This document shows, in pieces, positions 1 to 5,426 of a stretch of DNA of 19,779 nucleotides. Each line of letters opens with the position of its first letter. Position 1 is the first letter of the stretch. The stretch is from Methanosarcinales archaeon ex4572_44 (lineage in GTDB: Archaea > Halobacteriota > Methanosarcinia > Methanosarcinales > EX4572-44): contig NJEL02000023.1 in NCBI GenBank assembly GCA_002254825.2, forward strand, positions 1-19,779, written 5' to 3'. Under the pieces are notes generated by a model, which saw nothing but the letters and a program-made list of their open reading frames with translations, was not told the origin of the DNA and did no database searches. Both the position numbers and the translations under genes were made by a program.

Positions 1-251
1 GATACTTCGTTTGTGTCGTTGATCTGTGTTTCGAGTTTTTTGTTGTATCGGATGTCTTCGCCGTCGATGTAGATGTTGATGAAGCGTTTGAGTTCTCCTT
101 CTTCGAGCAGGCGTCTTTCCAGTTCTTTTCCGTATTTTTCTGTCAGTTTGTTGATCAGTTCTCTGACTGTTATTTCGTCTGTCAGGTTTATGGTTGTTTC
201 GCGTTCTTTTGTTGTGCGGTTCAGTGCCTGTGAGAATCGTATTCGTACCAT
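1..251 (-). CDS. MoaD/ThiS-family ubiquitin-like protein, C-terminus cut by window edge
   Basis: Reading the minus strand from ATG at 251 gives 83 open residues to the window edge, starting MVRIRFSQALNRTT and later TVRELINKL and FINIYIDGEDIRY. This is the beta-grasp pattern of MoaD/ThiS/archaeal SAMP proteins (strand, acidic strand, TVRELI helix, then an F-x-N-I-Y-I-D-G-E-D-I-R segment). Family members end in Gly-Gly, which is adenylated and thiocarboxylated or conjugated; that tail lies outside the window, so activity cannot be judged. The start is fixed by TGAGG 8 bases upstream, which overlaps the stop codon of the PLP enzyme gene ahead. Ten bases separate the two genes, so they are almost certainly co-transcribed. 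It could serve molybdopterin synthesis, tRNA thiolation, protein conjugation or sulfur delivery to the adjacent enzyme. Family call is firm; specific role is open. Confidence 0.8.
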   Translation of the reverse strand, partial: MVRIRFSQALNRTTKERETTINLTDEITVRELINKLTEKYGKELERRLLEEGELKRFINIYIDGEDIRYNKKLETQINDTNEV

Positions 252-261
252 CTCTATTGCC

Positions 262-1521
262 TCATGCTATGATTATTTCCTTCTTTTTTGTGCTTGTTTC
301 ACTGATCAGTTCTTCGAAGTTTGTCAGTGTTGGTTTTATTGTTTCTGGTTGTTTGAGTGTTTTTATGATTGTGTCTTGTGCTTTTAATCCGTTTCCTGTG
401 ATGTATATTACTGTTTTTTCGTCTTTTTCGATGTAGCCTTCGCAAACGAGTTTTTTCAGTCCTGCAACCGTTGTTCCGCCTGCTGGTTCTGTGAATATGC
501 CTTCTGTCTTTGCGAGTAGGTGTATTGCTTCGAGTACTTCTTCGTCGGTTGGTGTTGCTGCGTATCCGTGTGAGGATTGGATTGCTTCCTTTGCATTTTC
601 TCCTTCTGAGGGGTTTCCGATCGCGAGGCTGTGGACGATGGTTTTGTAGTCTCGTACTGGGATGATCTCGCTTTCTTGCTGGACTGCTGTTGAGATTGGT
701 GAGCAGTTGAGTGGTTGTGAGCCTGATGCGCGCACTTCTTTTTCAGGGATGAGTCCTATTTTCATCAGTTCTTTGTATCCGCGGTGTATGGCAGAGAGTA
801 GTGATCCGCTTGCCATGGGTGCTACGAAGTGGTCTGGTGCGCTCCAGTTGAATTGTTCTGCTGTCTCGTATGCAAGTGTTTTTGAGCCTTCGGTGTAGTA
901 TGGGCGTACGTTCAGGTTGACGAATGCCCAGTTTGGGTGTAGGTCTACTATTTCGTTTGCGAGGCGGTTTGCGTCGTCGTAGTTTCCATCGACGGCTATC
1001 ACTCGCGGTCCGTAGATCATGATCTGGGTGATCTTTCCAAGCTCGATTGTTGAGGGGATCAGGATGTATGCTGGGATGCCTGCTCTTGCTGCGTGTGCAC
1101 CGACCGAGGCTGCGAGGTTTCCTGTGCTGGCACACCCGATTGCTGTTGCACCGAATTCGAGTGCCTTTGTAACTGCGACCGAGGTTACGCGGTCTTTGAA
1201 TGAGTACGTGGGGTTGACTGAGTCGTCTATGAGGTATAGTTCGTCCAGACCGACCGCTTCTTCGAGGTGTTTTGCTCTCTGCAGTCTGTTGTAACCAGTG
1301 CCGAGATCTACATAGTTGGTGGTTTCGACTGGCAAGAGGTCGGCGTATCGCCATATGGAATTTGGGCCTGATTTGATCTTTTTTTTGCTGATGTGATCTT
1401 GGATGTAGTCCCAATCATAGTTTACTGCGAGCAGTCCGAAGCATTCATCGCATGTGTTCTGGATGGTTGCAGGATATTCTGCACCGCAGTACGCACATTT
1501 CAAACTGATGATATGACTCAT
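262..1521 (-). CDS. thrC: Threonine-synthase-like PLP enzyme (fold type II)
   Basis: Threonine synthase converts O-phosphohomoserine to threonine with PLP. From ATG at 1521 the protein has 419 residues. C9, C12, C24 and C27 form an N-terminal zinc-ribbon-like motif. NPTYSFKDR (K109 as the expected PLP lysine), CASTGNLAASVGAH and a C-terminal TGNGL complete the fold-type II pattern. Two signature segments differ from the usual enzyme: GEGxTPL reads GTGYNRL, and NPTGSFKDRG reads NPTYSFKDRV. This may be a divergent subfamily rather than the housekeeping enzyme. ATG 1521 is preferred over an upstream in-frame TTG at 1545 because a TATA-like box at 1551-1560 leaves room for only a short leader. 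The next gene, 10 bases downstream, is a MoaD/ThiS-like protein, hinting at sulfur chemistry. Family is secure; substrate is not. Confidence 0.85.
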   Translation of the reverse strand: MSHIISLKCAYCGAEYPATIQNTCDECFGLLAVNYDWDYIQDHISKKKIKSGPNSIWRYADLLPVETTNYVDLGTGYNRLQRAKHLEEAVGLDELYLIDDSVNPTYSFKDRVTSVAVTKALEFGATAIGCASTGNLAASVGAHAARAGIPAYILIPSTIELGKITQIMIYGPRVIAVDGNYDDANRLANEIVDLHPNWAFVNLNVRPYYTEGSKTLAYETAEQFNWSAPDHFVAPMASGSLLSAIHRGYKELMKIGLIPEKEVRASGSQPLNCSPISTAVQQESEIIPVRDYKTIVHSLAIGNPSEGENAKEAIQSSHGYAATPTDEEVLEAIHLLAKTEGIFTEPAGGTTVAGLKKLVCEGYIEKDEKTVIYITGNGLKAQDTIIKTLKQPETIKPTLTNFEELISETSTKKKEIIIA

Positions 1522-1550
1522 AAGTGATCTCAACCTTGAACGCAATTACT

Positions 1551-1584
1551 ATATTTAATATTTACTGTCAACTGTAATAACTGT
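1551..1584 (-). promoter_or_regulatory. Promoter of the thrC-like/moaD-like pair with ACTGT repeats
   Basis: On the minus strand TATTAAATAT (1551-1560) is a good archaeal box A about 30 bases before ATG 1521, implying a very short leader. Immediately upstream lie three direct copies of ACTGT (plus-strand positions 1564-1568, 1571-1575 and 1580-1584), spaced 7 and 9 bases apart. They sit where an archaeal activator or repressor would bind. No regulator is identified. Confidence 0.45.
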
Positions 1585-1660
1585 GAGTAATATAATTTTG
1601 TTTGGAGCAAGTGAAGGAATGTACCGCGAATAAAGATAATTGGTCCACTGGCATTTAAGA

Positions 1661-1680
1661 CTAAAAATAAAAGACAACCT
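1661..1680 (-). terminator. T-rich stretch downstream of tRNA-Gly
   Basis: About 40 bases past the tRNA the minus strand reads TCTTTTATTTTTAG, the kind of oligo-T run at which archaeal transcription ends. There is no hairpin. The assignment rests on composition and position only. Confidence 0.3.
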
Positions 1681-1716
1681 CAGATATGAGACACAAAACA
1701 ATATAGCCATGCAGAA

Positions 1717-1791
1717 TGGTGCGCCGGTCGGGAATCGAACCCGAGTTCATGGCTTGGCAAGCCACAGTGATAACCGCTACACTACCGGCGC
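1717..1791 (-). tRNA. tRNA-Gly, anticodon GCC, with encoded CCA
   Basis: The minus strand folds as a cloverleaf: 7-bp acceptor GCGCCGG/CCGGCGC, a 3-bp D stem GTG/CAC with GG in the loop, anticodon stem GTGGC/GCCAT with loop TTGCCAA (anticodon GCC), 4-base variable loop, T stem TCGGG/CCCGA with loop TTCGATT. The discriminator at 1720 is A, as expected for archaeal tRNA-Gly, and CCA is encoded at 1719-1717. There is no intron. The mature body without CCA is 72 bases. Confidence 0.97.
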
Positions 1792-1820
1792 AGAATAAGC
1801 ACACTCTTCCTTGTTTTACT

Positions 1821-1830
1821 GATATTTAAC
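1821..1830 (-). promoter_or_regulatory. Box A promoter of tRNA-Gly
   Basis: The minus strand reads GTTAAATATC here, about 30-40 bases before the tRNA 5' end, the right distance for an archaeal TATA box with a transcription start a few bases before the mature tRNA. Confidence 0.55.
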
Positions 1831-1974
1831 GATTGTGTAAACGAATTGCACTCGTGGTTGGTTAAGCTTTTCATTTATGGTGAATTGCTTAAAACGCTTC
1901 CTGATATTAGCCTTCACTGGATTTTTTATTTTACTATTGGTGAGGCTTCCTGGTCAAAAGGATTCGTCCTCATG

Positions 1975-2104
1975 GCAAGTGAGAAGAGATACGGGTAATT
2001 GTTCTTCAAGTGCTTCATGTAATCTAACCATTCGCTGACGCAAGTGAGAAGAGATACGGGTAATTGTTCTTCAAGTGCTTCATGTAATCTAACCATTCGC
2101 TGAC
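1975..2104. repeat. Perfect 65-bp tandem duplication
   Basis: Bases 1975-2039 and 2040-2104 are identical over 65 bp and directly abut. The repeat covers the 3' end of the minus-strand membrane-protein gene. Because 65 is not a multiple of three, the gene leaves the first-read copy (2104-2040) in frame, enters the second copy out of frame, and stops at 2026-2024. Without the duplication the frame would run through to a TAA at 1928-1926. Perfect identity implies a very recent event or an assembly artefact. Confidence 0.97.
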
Positions 2105-2722
2105 TAGTAAGACGTACGCTCGTTTTATGTCGCCAGCAAGATGAGCATAATCGCTATCGGGCAACCAACTCAGATCTTCTCTGCTGGACAACTCTTCTGT
2201 TAGATGAAAAACTGCACGGAGAAGATCTGTGAAAGATTCATGTTCCAAATTTTCCAGTAAACGGACTAAAAAATCCATCCTACTCAGAAGAAAACTGCGT
2301 AAATCCTCTAAATCAACTTTTCCAATAGTAACTTCATAGTCATGATTTCTGAGCCGCCCACTGACAGCAGCAAATTCACTATCAGACCACTCACTTCTCA
2401 TAATAAGATCTTCTCGAATTTTATCAATTTTGGGGTCAAAATCAGAGAAATAAACCAGAATTTTCGTTCCAACCTCACTAAAAAAAGCACCTATAACCAT
2501 ATTCAACTTTTCCAACTTGGCAGCCTTTTCCCGTGAATTCAACAACCGATGTATCACCAAAGTAACAAACAGCACTTCAATAGGAACGAAAGCAAGCTTC
2601 CCAAGCATATGACTGAAAATATAGTGTGCATCTCTAAAAATAAAATAATGGATAAAATTAAAAAGTACGGACAACAAAACCAACAACAAACCAAGATAAA
2701 ACTGCCAGCTAAGATACTTCAA
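2024..2722 (-). CDS. Conserved hypothetical two-helix membrane protein, C-terminus altered by duplication
   Basis: The protein has 232 residues. Two hydrophobic helices (about residues 7-28 and 38-62) form an N-terminal hairpin, followed by a soluble, mostly helical domain rich in acidic and hydrophobic residues. I know the general type as a conserved uncharacterised family but cannot assign a function. The start is TTG at 2722: an in-frame TGA lies 9 bases upstream, the next ATG would delete the first helix, and GGTGTGA sits about 6 bases ahead. A TATA-like minus-strand box lies near 2753-2765. The C-terminus is not native: a 65-bp tandem duplication moves the ribosome into another frame after FSLA, giving ASANG and a stop. 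The pre-duplication protein would end MRTNPFDQEASPIVK, 10 residues longer overall. Genes on both sides are on the same strand but well separated. Confidence 0.75.
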   Translation of the reverse strand: MKYLSWQFYLGLLLVLLSVLFNFIHYFIFRDAHYIFSHMLGKLAFVPIEVLFVTLVIHRLLNSREKAAKLEKLNMVIGAFFSEVGTKILVYFSDFDPKIDKIREDLIMRSEWSDSEFAAVSGRLRNHDYEVTIGKVDLEDLRSFLLSRMDFLVRLLENLEHESFTDLLRAVFHLTEELSSREDLSWLPDSDYAHLAGDIKRAYVLLVSEWLDYMKHLKNNYPYLFSLASANG

Positions 2723-2862
2723 TAAAAGTCACACCCACTCTCAGTGACAGCACTATTATTATTTATGTCTAACTACGATCTTGCAAATAGTCACAGTAAT
2801 AAAACCACGGTTATATCCTGTAAACAAGATTAATGGCAGCGACAAAGTATAGGGAGGTTGTT

Positions 2863-3267
2863 TCAACCCATTTCGTGCTTCAATATGTATATTACAAGAT
2901 CCTTGCTGATCCTGAACTCCCTGTTCACCCGCTCCGCTATCAAATCATCAGAGAGGCCCTCATCCCGTAGCATACTTATCCGCTCGTATATTCTTGGGCC
3001 AATCTCAGAGTACTCATTTATGTCTTTACGATGCCCCCAAACATCACCCTCGAGCAATTCAATTCCCTGCATCGAGAGAAACATCACAGTAGCCTCCGAG
3101 ATCGTCTTCTTATAAGAAGTTGGTATGTGGATCGCTTTGAGATTAGGGCATGACTTAACAAGGTTGAAGATATCCTTGTTCGATGGTCTGAACGTCAGGT
3201 GTATTATCGTCTCACCAACATCTAGAGAACTAACTTCATCCTTTGAACTCACAACTCGAATCTTCAT
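2863..3267 (-). CDS. DUF1699 family protein
   Basis: The product is a 134-residue soluble protein starting MKIRVVSSKDEV, with FRPSNKDIFNLVKSCPNLKAI and ELLEGDVWGHRKDINEY segments. I recognise these as the DUF1699 family, known mainly from Methanosarcinales and relatives. No catalytic motif is obvious. The N-terminal two-thirds alternates strand and helix, and the C-terminus (residues about 93-130) is a helical segment resembling a helix-turn-helix. ATG 3267 is supported by GTGATGAG three bases upstream, and a TATA-like box (minus strand GTTTTATATGA, 3318-3328) lies about 55 bases before it. The function is unknown. It is transcribed from its own promoter and has no obvious operon partner. Confidence 0.8.
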   Translation of the reverse strand: MKIRVVSSKDEVSSLDVGETIIHLTFRPSNKDIFNLVKSCPNLKAIHIPTSYKKTISEATVMFLSMQGIELLEGDVWGHRKDINEYSEIGPRIYERISMLRDEGLSDDLIAERVNREFRISKDLVIYILKHEMG

Positions 3268-3317
3268 AACTCATCACACTCTATCATTTTCTTTCTGTAA
3301 TAACTTATTTATGCTTA

Positions 3318-3328
3318 TCATATAAAAC
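3318..3328 (-). promoter_or_regulatory. TATA box of the DUF1699 gene
   Basis: Minus-strand GTTTTATATGA preceded by an A-rich BRE-like CAAAA. Its distance to ATG 3267 predicts a leader of about 25-30 bases containing the GTGATGAG ribosome binding site. Confidence 0.45.
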
Positions 3329-3499
3329 TTTTGCCACTCTCCTGCACCATCAACTTACGTGGTACTGGTATCGTATTCAAAACTGTTGCTTTAAGTCATA
3401 TTCATAGTGATGTACGAGTCTTGATCATCTGCACTTTGCTAATTCAAATGTTTCTTTTTGTTAACACCCAAGCTCGTACCAAATGGCTACTCAGTATAA

Positions 3500-4519
3500 C
3501 TATGGTTGTGTAAAATACGACAACACTCCTATTTTTAGCAGCACGGGTAGGATTTTCAGGTAATCTGTTTTGCACAGGTCTTTCTTGGTTAAGAGCGCTT
3601 CGATGAAGGTTTTTAGGCGATCGTTTCTCTGGAGTTCTGTGATGAGTGCTTTTGTAGCAGATTCTGATGCAATCTTTTTGTAAATTTGGTATGGTGTAAA
3701 GTTGAACTCTGACGATTCTGATGCAATCTTTTTGTAAATTTGGTATGGTGTAAAGTTGAACTCTGACCTCCATTTTTTTTCAAAGCCTTTCACCGAATGT
3801 GAGCAATTGTCAAGTATGGTTTCTGCGGCGAGTTCTGCCGATCTACGAGCATAATAGATTCCCTCTCCTTCAAGTGGTGTGACAAAACCCGCTGCGTAAA
3901 GTGGTATGTCTGGATAGCCATCAGGCGAACCTGAACCTACTAAGCTGTAGGTTGATTTGGGCGAGAGCCATGTGTAGCCTTTATGGTAGCCGAAGTGGAT
4001 CTGAAAGTAGTCGTCAATCACGCCATCGACCCTTTTCTGGGCACAGTATCCGATCGTCTTCACAGGCGCGATACGCTGTGAAAACTCTGATAAACCAGAG
4101 GCTACGATCACGTAATCAGCATATATCGTATGTTCGCTGGTCTTTACTTTTACACAGTCCCCAGTTTCAACCAGATCCTCTGCACTCCACGCTCTGTACT
4201 CTGCGCCAGAATCGAGCGCCTGATTTAGGTTGTAAGTATCAAAGAGTTTCCTGTTGATAGAGTATTCGATCGTGTTTTTTGTGTAAGGTATAATTACTTC
4301 ATTTTCCCTATAATATATTTTCACTCCTTTGAGAGTTCTCTCAATATAGGATTTGTCCACCCCATACTTCCTGGTGTAATCAGCGGTCAGGATACCTGCA
4401 CATGTCTTGTTGGAGGGATCTGGATCAAGCAAGAGCACGCTACACTCGTCTGATAACAAGTCGGCTGCAGTGCTCCCAGCCACTCCCCCGCCGATCACCA
4501 CCACATCCCACCGCTTCAC
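3500..4519 (-). CDS. Geranylgeranyl-reductase-family FAD oxidoreductase, short form
   Basis: The family comprises FAD enzymes that saturate double bonds in isoprenoid chains of archaeal lipids or quinone-like carriers. Residues 5-20 (DVVVIGGGVAGSTAAD) are the Rossmann FAD-binding loop; residues 208-224 (YAAGFVTPLEGEGIYYA) match the second flavin motif, normally GDAAGFVNPLTGEGI. The protein has 339 residues against roughly 390-400 for typical members. The segment between the beta-sheet substrate region (about 190-197) and the second flavin motif is very short, and the GD of GDAAG is replaced by LY. An 18-residue tandem duplication (252-269 and 270-287) comes from an exact 54-bp repeat. Translation starts at GTG 4519, whose G is shared with the upstream TAG stop (TAGTG), with GAGGTGAGA just ahead, so the pair is translationally coupled. 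Whether the enzyme is active is doubtful. Confidence 0.75.
   Translation of the reverse strand: MKRWDVVVIGGGVAGSTAADLLSDECSVLLLDPDPSNKTCAGILTADYTRKYGVDKSYIERTLKGVKIYYRENEVIIPYTKNTIEYSINRKLFDTYNLNQALDSGAEYRAWSAEDLVETGDCVKVKTSEHTIYADYVIVASGLSEFSQRIAPVKTIGYCAQKRVDGVIDDYFQIHFGYHKGYTWLSPKSTYSLVGSGSPDGYPDIPLYAAGFVTPLEGEGIYYARRSAELAAETILDNCSHSVKGFEKKWRSEFNFTPYQIYKKIASESSEFNFTPYQIYKKIASESATKALITELQRNDRLKTFIEALLTKKDLCKTDYLKILPVLLKIGVLSYFTQP
3660..3767. repeat. Perfect 54-bp in-frame tandem duplication
   Basis: Bases 3660-3713 and 3714-3767 are identical over 54 bp and abut directly. In the minus-strand flavoprotein gene they encode the 18-residue unit SEFNFTPYQIYKKIASES twice in a row. The reading frame is kept. 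Confidence 0.97.
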
Positions 4520-5046
4520 TACACTCTCACCTCAAATTTATTTGCTATCCTGTCCGTGGTAACGTACGCTGCATCGAAAGAGAGGATGTAGACTGCCGCA
4601 TACCAATGAACTATTTCGAATATTGCCAGTAGTATGATTCCGATTTTGAGCACGACCCGATAGTCCAGTATTTTATTTAAAGACGTGCGAGTGTTTCTTG
4701 AATTGCTGGTTAACTCGTCAATTGCTGCTAAGACCATGATTATCAAAACAAGTGGCATGAATAAAACAAGTCCTTTCGAAAAAACAATAAGCAGTATTGT
4801 GCCAAGTGCAAGATAATGGCTTTCAGCGTTGATTTTATTCGTGACCAGACACCCGATAATAATCCCACTGAATAGATACGCTGCATTTTCATCGAATACC
4901 ATAAGTAAACCGATGGTTGCACCGTAAGCGATACCTGTTAAGTAAGCTATTTTTTTGGGCAGTAGAAGCTCTCTGTCTTCTATGTCATCGGTCAGCTTCA
5001 TAAGTGCACCAGAGAGTGCGAATCCAAACAGTACCACGTAAAACAT
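4519..5046 (-). CDS. Polytopic membrane protein with DDxxD motif, coupled to the flavoprotein
   Basis: This is a 175-residue, strongly hydrophobic protein with about five predicted membrane spans. Between the first and second spans lies LTDDIEDR with D20, D21 and D24, an exact DDxxD. The family is not one I can name. DDxxD binds diphosphate through magnesium in polyprenyl synthases and in related form in UbiA-type prenyltransferases, but this protein is far shorter than UbiA and no second aspartate motif is evident, so prenyl chemistry is only a suggestion. Its stop codon overlaps the start of the geranylgeranyl-reductase-like gene by one base, so the two products are made together and probably act in one membrane-lipid or lipid-carrier process. 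The start ATG 5046 lacks a clear ribosome binding site; a TATA-like AATTATAAAC lies at about 5089-5098 on the minus strand. Confidence 0.65.
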   Translation of the reverse strand: MFYVVLFGFALSGALMKLTDDIEDRELLLPKKIAYLTGIAYGATIGLLMVFDENAAYLFSGIIIGCLVTNKINAESHYLALGTILLIVFSKGLVLFMPLVLIIMVLAAIDELTSNSRNTRTSLNKILDYRVVLKIGIILLAIFEIVHWYAAVYILSFDAAYVTTDRIANKFEVRV

Positions 5047-5149
5047 GAGATTACGCTCTACTTTATTGCTTATTTTATTGTTTTATTTGTTTATAATTAT
5101 CTGCACGAGTTTTCATGAGTTCCATGATATGTCTTGTTTTTAAGAATTT

Positions 5150-5198
5150 ATTATAGAATAATTATAGAATTGTCGAGAGTTGCAACTGAGTTGCAACT
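5150..5198. promoter_or_regulatory. Phased repeat array, putative operator
   Basis: Two copies of the 11-mer ATTATAGAAT(A/T) run head to tail at 5150-5160 and 5161-5171. Six bases later come two identical perfect palindromes, AGTTGCAACT at 5178-5187 and 5189-5198, with centres 11 bp apart and so on one face of the helix. This is what cooperative binding by a dimeric regulator would need. On the minus strand the palindromes precede TATA-like sequence; on the plus strand they lie about 110 bp before the KamA TATA box. No cognate regulator is proven. Confidence 0.5.
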
Positions 5199-5308
5199 GC
5201 TTCTCTGACTGTGGGTATCTTACACAAATCAGACCATCCTCTCATAACTCTCTGTTCGTGCGGCGAGTATAGAAAGACTGATATTGGATGTGATGTATAA
5301 GTGTTATG

Positions 5309-5318
5309 ATTTATATTG
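5309..5318 (+). promoter_or_regulatory. TATA box of the KamA-family gene
   Basis: ATTTATATTG is a good box A. A start of transcription about 25 bases downstream would give a leader of roughly 85 bases before ATG 5427, longer than for most genes in this window. Confidence 0.4.
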
Positions 5319-5426
5319 TGAAGATAGAGAGACGGTTTGTATTTTTGTAAGTGTGCGCGTCTTAAAGGTCTTTTGAGTTTTGGATTCTGTGTTGTATCAT
5401 TTGGATTTGGATGAGGTGTATTGGAT

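Larger units (their letters stand above)
5047..5426. other. Divergent intergenic region, no gene seen
   Basis: These 380 AT-rich bases separate the minus-strand membrane-protein gene from the plus-strand KamA gene. No convincing coding frame is present. The region contains putative promoters for both directions, two tandem 11-bp repeats (5150-5171), two phased palindromes (5178-5198), and, near the right edge, TATA and GAGGTG signals for the KamA gene. Confidence 0.7.

Noticed and set aside
743..1414. 223-codon minus-strand reading frame inside the thrC-like gene
   Set aside because: It is a shadow of the threonine-synthase-like gene in another frame, with arginine- and proline-rich low-complexity translation.
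262..1521. Cysteate synthase of coenzyme M synthesis
   Set aside because: Although cysteate synthase derives from threonine synthase in Methanosarcinales, this protein keeps the SFKDR and STGNLA motifs of the threonine-synthase type, which I recall as changed in cysteate synthase.
3268..3499. Small gene in the gap between DUF1699 and the flavoprotein
   Set aside because: The only open frames are short and low-complexity with no ribosome binding site; the region holds the DUF1699 promoter and otherwise nothing recognisable.
1975..3767. CRISPR-like or satellite repeats
   Set aside because: The two repeats are unrelated in sequence, each has just two abutting copies, lies in coding sequence and has no spacers.
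3444..3773. Protein with internal QLYTIPNLQKDCIRI repeats
   Set aside because: The repeat is only the 54-bp tandem duplication read in a wrong frame of the flavoprotein gene.
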